Shown in pieces: positions 11,877 to 23,800 of a stretch of 64,000 nucleotides of DNA (positions are counted from its first letter, which is position 1; every line of letters begins with the position of its first letter). A program made the translations under genes and the position numbers. The notes under the pieces are model-generated. The model was given only the letters and a program-made list of their open reading frames with translations, ran no database searches and had not been told where the DNA came from. The stretch comes from Shinisaurus crocodilurus (Eukaryota; Chordata; Lepidosauria; Squamata; Shinisauridae), in assembly GCA_021292165.1 (NCBI GenBank), contig CM037879.1:268951160-269015159 (forward strand), read 5' to 3'.

Positions 11877-12728
11877 GTCCTGGGGCCAGTGCTCTTCAAC
11901 ATTTTTATTAATGACTTGGATGAGGAGGTACAGGGAATGCTTATCAAATTTGCAGATGACACAAAGTTGGGTGGAACAGCTAATACTCTGGAAGACAGAA
12001 ACAAAATTCAAAGTGACCTCGATAGGCTGGAGCGCTGGGCCGAAAACAACAGAATGAAATTTAATAGGGATAAATGCCAAGTGCTGCACCTAGGGAAAGG
12101 AAACAGAATGCAGAGTTACAGAATGGGGGACACTTGGCTCAACAATACTACAAGTGAGAAGGATCTTGGAATTGTGGTAGATCACAAACTGAATATGAGC
12201 CAGCAAGGCGATGTGGCTGCAAAGAAGGCAAATGCTATTTTGGGCTGCATTAATAGAAGTATAGCTTCCAAATCGCGTGAAGTGATAATTCCCCTTTACT
12301 CGGCACTGGTTAGGCCTCATCTTGAGTACTGCGTCCAGTTCTGGGCACCACACTTTAAGAAGGACGTAGACAAACTGGAGAGGGTTCAGAGGAGGGCAAC
12401 AAGGATGATAAAGGGACTGGAAACAAGGCCCTATGAGGAGAGAGTCGAGAGACTGAAAGAACTGGGCATGTTTAGCCTTCAGAAGAGGAGACTGAGGGGA
12501 GATATGATCGCACTCTTCCAGTACTTGAAGGGATGCCACACAGAGGAGGGCCAGGAACTCTTCTCGATCATCCCAGATTGCAGGGCACGGAATAATGGGC
12601 TCAAGTTACAGGAACCCAGATTCCACCTAAACATCAGGAAAAATTTCCTGACTGTCAGAGCAATGAGACAATGGAACCAACCAACTACCTAGGGAGGTGG
12701 TGAGCTCTCCCACTCTGGAGGCATTCAA
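11877..12728 (+). mobile_element. CR1 LINE, 3' half (interrupted)
   Basis: A 5'-truncated CR1 begins inside the reverse transcriptase and runs to 12728. The hAT element 12737-15980 then interrupts it, flanked by duplicated CR1 sequence GGTGCGGC at 12729-12736 and 15981-15988. CR1 resumes at 15989 and ends at about 16102 in ATTCTATGA repeats. The two CR1 segments join logically at the duplicated 8 bp, so the host CR1 predates the hAT. Confidence 0.85.
11889..12692 (+). pseudogene. CR1 ORF2 C-terminal half (reverse transcriptase remnant)
   Basis: The stretch encodes 267 residues without a stop. It contains VLFNIFINDLD-type sequence at the start, the catalytic FADDTKLGG motif near residues 21-29, and the RT thumb and C-terminal region (LVRPHLEYCVQFWAP, LERVQRRATRMIKGL). 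In a full CR1 ORF2 an apurinic endonuclease and the first RT motifs would precede it; both are missing by 5' truncation, which is usual for CR1. It cannot encode a working reverse transcriptase. The first Met is arbitrary, since the reading frame is already open upstream at 11877. Confidence 0.85.
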
Positions 12729-13037
12729 GGTGCGGCCAGGGCCGGATTAAGAGCATTATGGGCCTGGTGCTGAGGATTTTGGTGGGCCTTTTTATGGAAA
12801 TAAATAAAATGAAGACGCAATTTTATATTAAAACAAATTAAATATTTTAATTGCCATTAAAGTGCCAAAACAGAAACATATTGAAAATATTTCTTTTTTT
12901 GTAAACAATAATCTTGTTAACTCAATAAAACCGTTATAAATAGAACATTCACAACAACCATTTTTAAATAAACATAAACCATATAAACAATTTAAATATA
13001 AGTGTATGATGTTTGGCTCATAAAAATTTGTTCCTTA

Positions 13038-13038
<1 letters not shown>

Positions 13039-13084
<46 letters not shown>
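13039..13084 (+). repeat. (ATT)n microsatellite
   Basis: About 15 uninterrupted ATT units inside the 3' non-coding part of the hAT element. Confidence 0.95.
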
Positions 13085-13085
<1 letters not shown>

Positions 13086-13242
13086 AGCATCAAAATCAAT
13101 ACAGCCTGCGTTATGATTATGGTGCAGAGAGTAACTCTTGAAATAAATAGCAACCACTAGTTTTAAACACACAAACAGGTTATTCACTGAACTCTAACCT
13201 GCATTTAAACTAAATGAATCAAGCTGGTAGATTAAAATAAAA

Positions 13243-14885
13243 TTACACATTAACTTTTCTTGCTTTTTTACTTGCAAATTCCTCAATTGTAGAATCAAGA
13301 TTAAGCTCGTTCAGCAAACCATTTTCAATGCACAACAGAAAGAGCGTATTTAAACGCTCCTGACCCATGGAAGACCTTAGTTCATTTTTCACACATTTTA
13401 ATGCTGAAAATGAACGCTCACCACTGTAGTTGCTGACCATTAAACACAAATACATGCGGAGGGTCACAAATGTATTTGGAAATGCACCGACTAGAGATTG
13501 TGCAATCATAAACTTGTACATTTGTGTTTCTTGACTCCCATGAATGTCTTGATTTGCAGTGGAAGATTGGTACATTTTGAAAATAGATGAAAACTGTACA
13601 ATTTCGTCTGCAAACGGGTTCAAGATCTTCAGGATATTTTGACACTAATGTAGTGGCTCTGAAACGTAGACTATCAGCTGCTAGAGCGCATATTTCTGAT
13701 AGAAATCCAAATCTTTCTTGAATTATATTGTATGCTGCTTGCCTGTGCCTCAGTGATTCTGTCAATTGGTCAATTTTAGGATAAAAGGTATGCACTTTAA
13801 ACCTCTCAGAGGTTTATATCAGCATTAGCATCTTCTGCATCACCATAGTCCCACCTCCTATTTCTTGCTGTCATATCAGCATTAGCATCTTCTGCATCAC
13901 CATAGTCCTATTTCTTTTCACTTTCCTTCCACGTTGTAGCTGGTACTCCTCGCAGCTGGAAATATTTTTACCCTGCTGTTCAAATTCAGAGAATCTAGAA
14001 CGGAGAGACTGCACAAAATCCTTTAGAGAGTTCAGCATGTCTGTTGCTGTATGCAGATCTAATTTTGCATCTTGGAGACACTGACTGGTTCTGTGAAACC
14101 TTGGTAAAATGACAGACCATACTTCAACAATCATTATTCCAGTTTCCAATTGATCCATGACATTATTTAGGCCCTTTGCTTGTAAACAGACCTCTCCCTT
14201 TGTGGATTCATCATTCATAATATTTGAAAGGACATCTCTGATAGTACTATAGCCTTTTTGTAAGGCATTCACAGCATCATGGTGAGCAGACCAACATGTA
14301 TCAGATAACCTTTTTAATGTCGGTATACCACATAGTTTGAAACTATCTGTTAACAGATTCCATCGATGAGTTGAAGCAGAAAAAAAACAATACAACTGCT
14401 GCACAAAATTAAAGAACGAAACTGCAACTGGACAGCTGTTTACGGCATTTTGTCCAACAAGATTAAGTGAATGTGCACAACAAGGAATGTATTCAGCAAG
14501 TGGGTTTTTTCCCCAAATTAAGGCCTGCATACCATTATATTTGCCACTCATATTAGATCCGTTATCATAAGACTGACCCCTGCAGTCTTTGATGGAAATT
14601 CCATTTTCATCCATGAACTGCAAAATAATGTTTGCTAGCTCCATACCAGTGTGTCCGTGCATTGGAATGAATTTCGTAAAACGCTCCACTGGACCACTAG
14701 GTAGTACATAGCGAAATATAATTGTTAGTTGATCACAATGTGCTATGTCAGGGGTGGAGTCAACAGAAATTGAATAATATTTGGCTTCTTTTATCTCGTT
14801 TATTATTTGCTGCAGCACTTGCTGAGCAATCAGTTCAATAAACTCATCACATATCGTTGATGATAAGTACCTCCACGTTTTTTAA
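13243..14885 (-). pseudogene. hAT-superfamily transposase remnant (DUF4371 type)
   Basis: This would cut and rejoin DNA for the surrounding transposon. A 315-residue open stretch (14818-13871) carries YYSISVDSTPD, IPMHGHTG, YDNGSNMSGKY and CCAHSLNL, resembling the DUF4371 / ZMYM1-like hAT catalytic core. The same frame is open again at 13795-13418. Another frame (13623-13243) carries the hAT C-terminal dimerisation signature SNYSGERSFSALK. The breaks are stops between 13871 and 13796, associated with a 57-bp duplication, and a frameshift near 13600. The coding sequence continues upstream of the first Met to about 14885 and then ends abruptly, so the BED/TTF-type zinc finger is absent. Not functional. 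Confidence 0.85.
13816..13908. repeat. 57-bp tandem duplication inside the hAT transposase
   Basis: A 36-base segment beginning ATATCAGCATTAGCATC occurs at 13816-13851 and again at 13873-13908, an offset of 57 bp or 19 codons. The repeated peptide on the minus strand is MVMQKMLMLI followed by a stop. Confidence 0.85.
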
Positions 14886-14894
14886 CCTCTAGGG

Positions 14895-15038
14895 CAGTCT
14901 TCCCCAACCGGGGCCCTTCCAAATGTTTGGGGCCCCAGCTCCCATCTTCCCCAGCCACTGGCCATGCTGCCTGAGGCAAATGAGAACTGTAGTCCAAAAT
15001 ATCCAAGAGGGATATTTGGTGAACTCTGTTCTCTGGGG
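14895..15038. mobile_element. Possible hAT-type MITE inside the hAT transposon
   Basis: It starts CAGTCTTCCCCAACCGGGG after CTCTAGGG (14887-14894). It contains a mirrored GGCCCCAGCTCCCAT / GAACTGTAGTCCAAAATATC pair, and CTCTGGGG stands at 15031-15038, a 7/8 match to the left flank. It is degenerate, and the right end is uncertain. It lies where the transposase reading frame stops, which may explain the lost N-terminus. Confidence 0.4.
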
Positions 15039-15090
15039 TTTTTCAAAATAAAACTTAAAATGCCACACAATTCCCCATGAAAGCGCACGT

Positions 15091-15091
<1 letters not shown>

Positions 15092-15127
<36 letters not shown>
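15092..15127 (+). repeat. (CA)n microsatellite
   Basis: An uninterrupted CA run. The ORFs crossing it on both strands are low-complexity artefacts. Confidence 0.95.
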
Positions 15128-15132
<5 letters not shown>

Positions 15133-15980
15133 AGCCAAGCAGGTGACATTTTGCAGGCGGCAGGAGGATCAACACCCCCAAAAGGCAGACACACACACCC
15201 ACAAACACACAGCCCTCTCTTACGTTCAGTTTGGCTCACAAAAGAGAGAAAGCCCTTTTATAGAAAAAAAGGAGAAGGAGAAGGAGAACTTGCAGATCAA
15301 AAGAGTCAAACTTTTGAACCTTACCTGTGCAGAGCAGGGCCATCAGGACCGGCGGCAGGTAAAGACCATCCCAGAGGTTTGTCCCATAGCAAGCAGAAGT
15401 CATGGTGGAGATTTTGGAGGTGGGTGGGCAGAGAGGGGTCGCTTGACGGAGCAAAAACTCAAAAACTCCTGCAGCTCATCAGTAAGGGTCTTCCCAATTT
15501 CCCCCAAATTATTTATTAAAAAAAAAAAAAAAGCAGCCACAACAAAAAGCCAGGAAGCTTTGCTTGACCAAGAATAATTGTGTTGTTCTTGTTGCTTTGT
15601 TTCGTTTTTGTTTTTTTGTTAAACTAGCATTTGAACAATTGAGCTGCGAATCAGAAAGATCTTTTGCTCGAGGCTGGAGAGAGAGGTCCCTTCTAAATCT
15701 GAATATTACAGACCCTAGCAAGCCCCCCATGTGCTAGAAGTTCTCACAAAGAAATGTAGTAACAGTGATTGAAATGCAAAAAGCTACTGAAATGCTAATT
15801 TGAGAACAACAGTTCTTGCTAGGTCTTGCCTCAAGCCTGTAATGCAGATGTGCTTAGAACACCTTTCTAATCTTGAAAAAATCATTAATTATGCTGAATG
15901 ATAACGATTAATTGTGGGCCTATTTTCTGTTAGAGGCCTGGGGCTGCCGCTCCAATAGCCCCTATCTTAATCCGGCCCTG

Positions 15981-16102
15981 GGTGCGGCTGGACAGCCACC
16001 TGTCGGGGATGCTTTGACCTGGATTCCTGCAATGAGCAGGGGGTTGGACTCCATGGCCTTGTAGGCCCCTTCCAACTCTCCTTTTCTATGATTCTATGAT
16101 CA
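15981..16102 (+). mobile_element. CR1 LINE 3' terminus (right of the hAT insertion)
   Basis: Continuation of the CR1 at 11877-12728: GACAGCCACCTGTCGGGGAT, GGTTGGACTCCATGGCC, CCCCTTCCAACTC, and the terminal TTCTATGATTCTATGA. It begins with the duplicated 8 bp. Confidence 0.85.
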
Positions 16103-16388
16103 GGGTACCAACAGAATGTCTGGAAGACAAATGGGAATGAAAGACTAACGACGGTACAAGAATTACCACGTCAATCCTGCTGGAGAATTACATTCACGTT
16201 TTGCGAACTGGGGCCCCCTTAGCCAACTAGAAACATTTCATTCCAGAAATGTTTTGGGGAGCTGTATAACCCTACAAGGGGATCAGTTGACCCACCCCCA
16301 TATACACTTTAAAAGAATGCAGGAGAAATGCCACAAGGCCATGTGGCCTAGCCCAACCTCTGCACTCAGTGGCCACTAACACCCTTGA

Positions 16389-16424
16389 CACACACACGCA
16401 CACGCACACGCACACGCACACACA
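16389..16424 (+). repeat. (CACACG)n microsatellite
   Basis: Alternating purine/pyrimidine tract ACACACGCACACG repeated. 16425-19271 otherwise holds only a short L2-type tail (16765-16820), two CCCACT-containing repeat scraps (16905-16990, 17615-17680) and no gene. Confidence 0.9.
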
Positions 16425-16764
16425 ATCTGCACACTCATTCAGCATGTGAAAGGAATCTACACAGGTACTGATGTATATACATAGAGCTATTCCACTCAGG
16501 GGCAGACCTGGGGCCAACCAGCCAAATACATAGAGGGGGTGGAGCCTACACTCCCCCCTCCATTATGCCCCTCACATATTCTTTCAGTGCATACGTGTCA
16601 TCAGAACTCCCCTCCTGTAACCCTGTAAGAATTTACATTTGACCTGGAAGAAGAGGTAAACCATAGCCCCCAGCAGAGCTGGTGTGGGAAATAACAATAT
16701 TGTCTGCTTATCTTACATGGGTCCCTTCTGCAATATGATTTTACTCATCATCTAAGAACATGGT

Positions 16765-16820
16765 TTGCCGGCCAGATGGGCGATAAATAAATGCAAATAA
16801 TAAATAAATAAAATAAATAA
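16765..16820 (+). mobile_element. L2-type LINE extreme 3' tail
   Basis: GGCCAGATGGGCGATAAATA followed by AATAA repeats matches the terminal bases of the elements at 6380 and 31912. Only the last few dozen bases are present. Confidence 0.5.
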
Positions 16821-19271
16821 CATGGTATGCTTTTTAAAAGAACTATGCTGTTCTCTTGTGCATTTATTCAATTAATTTACTATTGTTGTCAGTTAATTGA
16901 CTAAGGCTGAAATCCTAGACCCTCTTACTTGAGAATAAGACCCACTGAACTCAATGAGACTTACTTCTAAATAGACATGTTTGCAATAGATTGGATTGCA
17001 ATAGACATTAAGAAAACCCATACAACAAATCAACTTAAAAATAAATAAATACGTGACATCCCTCTAATTGCTCAACTTTGGAAAACAACATTTTACTCAT
17101 TTGTCATCATTCTGAGGTTACCATTAAATATTGTTTTTATGCCTGCTGTTTTTATGGTTTGTTTTCATCTGGTTTTATTTTATTTATGTTTAATTATGTG
17201 TGTAAACTACTTTGGGGACTTGATTTCTAGGCAAGCTAGAACTGTTAAAATAAATAAGGACATGTGGGTAGGCAAGACAACACATCAATTGAGAAGATCT
17301 ACAGAGGAGAACACTTATTCAGCTCCACCTTTTAACGACACAGGCAATACCTTCTCCCATTGGCTGTGCACTTCCCATATAACCTAGGGAAGACCCTCCA
17401 TCTTTTCCAGGTCCAAGTGGCAACAGGCAAAACTACTGCCCTATTCCTCCCCCTGAACTCAGGTGAAGGCATGGAGCCACAAATATTTACGGAAAATATA
17501 AGATGGAAGCCACACAAAACAATTTCCAATCTCAAACTCTCCTCTGTCCTCTCTTCTTTTTCAAAAATGGAAACATCTTGGGGGGGGGGGGTTATATATA
17601 GATGTGCAGTGCAATCGTAAACCTGTTTGCTCAAAAATGAGTCCCACTAAGTTTAATGGGGCTTAAGTGTGTTTAGTATTGCGGTATTGTTCATATGTTT
17701 TTACTCTCCAGACAAAGGGCACTTTGAGAAACAGAAAGCATGTGAAATTCTTCCGTTCCTTTCTCCATCTATTTGCATGGTGACTAATAGTCCCTTGCCC
17801 ATCACATGAGCTATTATAAAGCCAGTTATGGTAATTATTTCCTGGGATGTGCAGTGCAAAATGTGCTCAACTTGAAACCATTTGTTAAACAAACAAAATG
17901 CAAGGGGGGTATTTTGGTTGCTGCAGTTATTTCCTGGCAGTTTAATTGTGCCACTGTCAGATGGATCACTCACACCTAACATCATTCCTCTCTCATGTAT
18001 GGTTCCAAATCTGTCTTTCCATCGAATGTTTGCATTTGCAAAGTATTAAAAAGTGGGCAATCATGAGTGATTAAACAGTGAGGATTTGAAATTACAAGGG
18101 AGGGAGAAGGTTGGGGGATTTAATGGGGATGGGGGGAACATATTGTAAAGTTGCTTGAGATTAATGTTACTGGTTGATAAATATATACTAAAATAAAGAC
18201 AATTTAGACTTTAAGGAGAATGGACCCCCCCAAAAAAATCTAAATTCTGAAACAAGCTTGCAGCTCCAGTTAAATTGGGGAAATGAAATAGGTGAGAGGG
18301 GGGGGGAGACACTTAGCCACCAAAGCCCTCTCCCCATTTTTAAAAAATCTGAAAGACCCTTCTTAATAAAATCCTGGTCCTTCTACCTTGATCCTCTTCG
18401 GGTCTCTGAGTTGGGCTACATGTTCTGCCTCCCATGAGGATGTTGCTGAAAAGCAGAATCCCTGTAGTGAGTCCTCACCCTCCCTGCCATAGCATCTAGG
18501 AGCACATGATGCAGCATCACATTGTGAATTCCCCTGCCTGCCCCCATGCCTGCCTACTAATAGAAGGGGGAAGATTCACAATGCATGCCATTCCATTCAC
18601 TGTGGGAATGAATTCACCGTGGGGATGCCATTTTCTGCAGCATCCTTCTGGCTGGCTTAATGTTTAGTCCGGATCTTGATTGGCTTTGAATCCACTTTGG
18701 GGGAGGGGGATAATCTGAAAGCACTTCCCTGCAGTAAACCATGGAGTGGACACTGACCAATCAGTGATAGCCCCATTCTTCAGAGCTGGCTGAGACATTA
18801 TGTCTGTCCCTGGATCAAGGTTGTAATTTTAAAAGTATTTCCAGTTGGTGCCACGAATGGCGAGTGTATCAGAGAAGAGAACCAGAAACAGGTAGAGACC
18901 CACCAGAAAAGGTGCACAACTTCTCAATTTAGGTGGCCCCCAAACAGTCCTCTTTTGTTAAAATGTCTTCCCATTGTGTAGACCGGTGCAACCCAATTTA
19001 ACCACAGGACCCAGAAGTCATCATCTACTAAACACTCCTGCTGTTTCTTCATCAGAAAGCATGGTAGCCGTTATAAGCAGCAGAAAATGCTATGTGAGCA
19101 ATGGTGATGAGAAACGAAAGACAAGAGAGAGGGAAAGTCAGGGGACCGGGTGGTAAAGCTTGGTGGACTGAATATGGCCCATGAATTGACCACTGTGAAA
19201 TAGTCAGGAGAAAGCAAAGGAAATGAAATTGATAAAAAGCCTGTCTGACTGACTGACTGATCGATTGAATA

Positions 19272-19345
19272 AAGGTGCAATCCTATGCAGGTGAGCATAA
19301 TGCTCTGAACTCAGAGGCTCATGCTCATCCAATGCAGAGCAGGAG
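19272..19345. repeat. Short interspersed repeat, copy 2
   Basis: Partner of 6003-6090, sharing AAGGTGCAATCCTATG, CTCTGAACTCAGAGGCTCAT and CATCCAATGCA. Confidence 0.5.
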
Positions 19346-19629
19346 ACACAGTGGAGGCTATCTTTGCCTCCCCGTCCCTCCCGCTCTGCATTTTCACTAC
19401 AAAATGTTTTTGGCCGTCTAGCTGAAGCGTCTCAGTGGGGGAGGGAAGGAGGCTGGAGAGGCTTCAGGATATCTTGCGTCCTCACCAATCCAGTCTCCTC
19501 CCCTCACCACCGCCCTCCCCTCACCACCGCCCTCCCAGCCCCCTTCTATCCCTCTCCGAGGTCACTCTCCCGACCCTGGAGAGCAGCGGCTGCCGTTCTT
19601 TCCATGCCAGCTGCGAGGGGGAGGGGGGT

Positions 19630-19665
19630 TGGAGCAACACTCTAACCACTGCACTACACTGGCTC
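19630..19665 (-). mobile_element. tRNA-derived SINE head fragment (family 1)
   Basis: The minus strand reads GAGCCAGTGTAGTGCAGTGG then TTAGAGTGTT, the tRNA-like head of the family 1 SINE including the A-box region. No core follows. Confidence 0.6.
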
Positions 19666-20504
19666 GCAGTCATCATCATCATCTAATAATATCATCTCAT
19701 TCTTATGTTTAATATTTTAATATGTTTGTGGGGGTGGGCTAGTCAAACCAATTGTTATCTTGAACTCTTTTTGGGGGGGATACTTTGTCATCTGCATTCA
19801 CCTTTCTCTCTTCTCTGTTTACTCCGGTTTTTTGTTTTCTAGCCCAAACCATGGTTTGTTCATAGTCAACAAGCCTCACTAAGGTCATGTGAGGATGCTT
19901 CCAGAAGCCCAGATTACACTTCAGTGTGCCATTCAGTCAAGAAATCAGTTGAACAGAAGTGAAATTTCATAAAAGGCTACTTAATGCTGCAGAAGCCATT
20001 CTCATACATTCTAGGAGGAATAAACAGTAAAACCAGCAGCTATAAATTGAGTTGCCTTCCAAAAGATTTTAGTGCTATCGAGGGCTCTTCTGTGTATAGA
20101 CTTGAACACTGCAGTTGAAAAGGAAGCTAGTTTTTTTTTTTTCTCAAAGGATAGCTTGCTTTTAAAGGTTCATTTGATATTATGGATAGGCCTGTTGGGT
20201 CTCCTCCTTTAGAGCTGACATTTAGTTTTATGTTTAGATCAAGAAGCACAATTTTTTTTAAAAAAAATTGTTTAAGTACATCTGCCTTTTAAACATAAAG
20301 CTGACTTTGCCATGAGAATATGCCTTACAGCAACTGTTTATTGAGCAAAGCAGCTATTAGGATGAACAGTTCTTTAGAGCACCTAACTAACAAACACGTA
20401 TTTTCCAGTTCTTGCTGCTTTGTTTTTTATAGGCATAGCTTCAGAAAGAACACAAGCATATGAGTTCATAATGCCTTTTTTTCTCTGTGCTCAGTTCTAT
20501 TACG

Positions 20505-20605
20505 GTAACTATTCCCCTGAAGAAGAGCAATTTGCTCAAAATGCATTGGAAACTCTGGAATTGTTTTAATAAATCTTTGTACACTCATAGGGCTCTGTTG
20601 TTAGC
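20505..20605 (+). other. Penelope-like fragment with hammerhead-like core (candidate)
   Basis: CTGAAGA at 20517-20523 fits the hammerhead CUGANGA box. It is followed by GAGCA-ATT-TGCTC (20525-20537), a 5-bp hairpin able to form stem II, and then AAAA at 20538-20541 where an active ribozyme has GAAA. A TAATAAATCTTTGTACA-type tail follows. Penelope-like elements are known to carry hammerhead motifs. This copy has lost the key G and should be inactive. The assignment is inference from a short motif. Confidence 0.4.
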
Positions 20606-22559
20606 TTTGGCAAGGCCCTGTAGAATTTCAGCAACATTTATTTTTCCGTTTTTCTGGATTGCCTTAATACCAAAAGTATCCCATGCAGGGCAATCTTTGT
20701 CATTCTCTGTGATAATATGAAAGGATCACCAGTTTAATTTTTGCTCACTACCATGAGTCAAACATCTTTAGTTTGCCGCACTTTACAATTGGATCAAGGA
20801 GGAACTCATGTGTTATATAACTGCAATTATCAAATGAATAATGGTTGCAATTATGATTGCAATTATCAAATGAATAATCTAGACATGTGGAAATGCTCAC
20901 AGTTGCCTTCTGATCAGTAATCATGCTAGCAATATCCCATCCAGATATGAGCCCATGTGTATTATAGGAAGGTCCATACCACACTTAAACTAAACATAGA
21001 AAGAATTCATACTGAAAGCGTTGCAGTCGAGATTAGGCCTAAATGGGATTTCAGATTTGGATTGGTATTTGAATGAAGAGTACAATACACGCACACACCT
21101 TTAACATTCAACATTTGGGTAAAGGGGAAGAATCAAAGGTAGAATAGAAATGGGACCATCTCCTTCCATAATTCCAACCTTGCTTCATGATGGCTATTTT
21201 TATTTTTCAAATATAACCTGGGTTTCCCAGGATGATGCAGTCAAGGAACCCTACCTGGTTGCCACCACAGCCCCCCAACTTTTAAATAGTAAATACCTGT
21301 GACAACAGCCTTGCAGCCCAGCAGGGTATATTGAATGTGTGAAAGTGCTGGTGAGTGGGACTGCAACTGTGGAAAAGAAGAGCCAATGGACATGTGTAGG
21401 GCCGGGCTGGGGTCTGCAATCGCAATCCCCCCTCGTTCCCCCTCCATGCATTCTGTATACCATTTGGTCATGGGAACAGAGCTATTTGCCACAGTTCGCA
21501 CTTGCAGGGAGGCCCTCACAGGAGCATCTTTGGTGCTTCTGGGAATTCTCACTGAGCTGAGCTTGCAATCAGGCAACACTCGCACAGAAGTGCCATTTGG
21601 GTCAACCACTACCTCCACATGAGGCCTGTATGTTTGTGGCCACTACGATCTGCCCAGTTGTGAACCACTTTATGAACCACCCTTTATGAAGCACTGAGCG
21701 TGTGCAAATTGCAGCAAGTGTATAGCCCCCACATGGAGGGACTGATCCTCCCTTATGGTGGCTCTGTAATAGCGGAACTGACCTGCAAGTCATGTGATGT
21801 GGCAAGCCCTGCACTCCCCCAAGGATCTTGGGTGAGGGCGGCTGCTACAAATGGGAACTAGCCCATCAGCCAATGTCTCACAACCCCCTAGCAGTAAGTA
21901 ACATGTCTGCAAATCAGCAAAACGTGAGCTCACCAAAGTTCTCTGAATTCCATCTCAAAGCTCGTTCTGACTTGAGTCCATATCAGATCGCGAGCTTTGA
22001 TTTTGTCTCCCTGCATGAAAATACATGCACATTTTTTCATGTGCATGCATCAATTGTGTACATCTTTGAAATGTATGCATTCTTCTCCCATTGATTAAAG
22101 CATATTTGTGCTCATTTTTCAAGAGCACACATTTTTTCATGCACATTTTTCAAATGTATTCATGTTTTTTGAACACTTTTTTTTTTTTTGGTCCGTCAAT
22201 CACATCGCAAGTTCAGAAATGTACAGACTTTGACCATAGATGGTGTCCATCTACATTTTAAGTCTGTGTTTGGTTGGAAAGTGCAAACTGGGTAAATCCT
22301 GATCAAAAATGAACTGAAACAAATTTCTTATAGATCCCCAATCAGAATGCACTCTAAAGCAGGAATGACCAGATTCTATATCTTTTGCAGTCACTTTTAT
22401 TTTACAGACTATTTTAGGGGCCAGAGCTATTATCTGAGAGCATTATAGATGCTCAGGCTCTATAATGGAATTGACATCAATGAGCAGTAAGGGCATCACA
22501 ACTATGGAGCGCATGAGCTCTGAAAGACTACCTTTTCCTATATGAGCCTGCTCAGTTCC
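20606..22559. other. No recognisable feature
   Basis: Contains only short chance ORFs (several overlapping around 21240-21620, without family motifs) and a T run near 22180. Nothing supports a gene or repeat family. Confidence 0.45.
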
Positions 22560-22945
22560 TAAGATCTTCTGGAGAGGGCCCTTCTTTTGAGACTGCCATC
22601 TTCAGGTGTGTTTGATGGTGACCCAAGAGAGGGCCTTTTCAGTGGCCACTCCCAGACTGTGGAACTCCCTCCCAAGGGAGGCAAAGTTTGCTCCCTCCCT
22701 GCTGTCCTTCTGCCAGCAGGTAACAACCACTCTATCTAAGAAGACCTTTAGCCCGTGAGTCTGTTGGATTGGGTGCTGTTTTTAATTTTTTCCTCTCTAA
22801 TTAGTATATTGTTATTGTATTTTAATGTATGCTTTTAATCAATTTTAATTGTTTCTGTAATTCACCTTGAGTGCCATTTTTTGGTAGAAAGGCAGGGTAA
22901 AAATAAAATAATAAATAAATAAATAAATAAATAAATAAAATGGGG
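22560..22945 (+). mobile_element. L2-type LINE 3' end
   Basis: Forward copy: the sequence encodes RERAFSVATPRLWNSLPREA-like residues (near 22620-22680), the C-terminus of an L2/Rex1-type ORF2. A 3' UTR with TTGAGTGCCATTTTTTGGTA and a terminal AATA repeat (22903-22939) follow. Confidence 0.65.
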
Positions 22946-23689
22946 TCATTGGTGGAGGGGGTTGGCCAAAGAAGATACGTACTTCCTGAAAAGTTCCCCC
23001 ATCCCACTCCAAGAGGCAGATCACTAACAAGCCTTTGCTTTTCCAGAATGCACATGAAACACACAGCTCATTGCTTCTTTTGCTTCCAAATGAGACTGTG
23101 AGCAAAAATGTTTAGTGCACCCTGTGATTAAAATTTGGTAGGACCACTTATGGGCCAGGTAGGGTGGCCATGTGTCATCTTTTACAGTCCACTATTTGAA
23201 GGGCTGCCAGAGAACTATTCTTTATTTCAAAGGACTGTCTGGTCCAAGCTGGTATAAAGATAAAGAACCAAAAGAAGGAAGAGTTGGGACTTGAAGTTGC
23301 CTGTCAACAGTACCTGGGCAGCAGGCTTAGCAAGGCACACAGGTTACATAGTCCACCATCTTCCACACTATGGTGAGATATACAGCATTTATATTTTAAT
23401 TATAATAATTATTTCTCCGTTTGCATCTATAGATACAAATTCACATACATACATTTTATGCAAACCGGTGTCCTGTTTCATCCTCTCTCTTTTTTAGTGA
23501 TGCATGTCCTCTGTTTGGGTGATTCACAAGTGGCCACTCTAGGGCCAGGTAAAATGGTTTCAGGGCCCAGCAGCCGACCATCTCTGCTCTAAAGGATGAG
23601 CACTTTCCTCCAGAAAAATAGCAGTGCTCAGTACTAGTAACATCTCATTTCCTTACAGTGGTGGGAGGAGGACCCATGGACCTCCAAAC

Positions 23690-23800
23690 CTCCAAATGGC
23701 TAACTCCCATCAGCCTGAGCCAGCATAGCTAATAGTCAGGAATGATGGAAGTTGCAATCCAACAATATCTGGAGGAGCAAATGTTCATCACCCCTACTTT
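23690..23800. mobile_element. Degenerate hAT-type palindromic MITE
   Basis: TAACTCCCATCAGCCTGAGC with inverted GATGGAAGTTGCAATCC and ATCTGGAGGAGC: the same outline as 1449-1574 but with arms partly lost. Confidence 0.4.

Larger units (their letters stand above)
12737..15980 (-). mobile_element. hAT DNA transposon with TIRs and 8-bp target duplication
   Basis: The ends are exact inverted copies for 16 bp (CAGGGCCGGATTAAGA). The flanks GGTGCGGC at 12729-12736 and 15981-15988 form a perfect 8-bp target duplication, the hallmark of hAT. A transposase remnant on the minus strand (14885-13243) keeps DUF4371-like and C-terminal dimerisation regions. The N-terminal DNA-binding part is missing. The upstream third (about 14890-15900) instead holds a MITE-like piece, a CA microsatellite and unrecognised sequence. 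It also contains an ATT microsatellite (13039-13084). Confidence 0.9.

Noticed and set aside
15077..15577. 166-residue ORF inside the hAT element
   Set aside because: It begins in a CA microsatellite and ends in a poly-A tract; no motif.
20748..20984. 78-residue minus ORF rich in Asn/Cys/His
   Set aside because: It derives from a short imperfect tandem repeat (TGCAATTATCAAATGAATAA) and has no gene context.
21241..21622. Overlapping ORFs on both strands
   Set aside because: Length is within chance expectation and no protein family features are visible.
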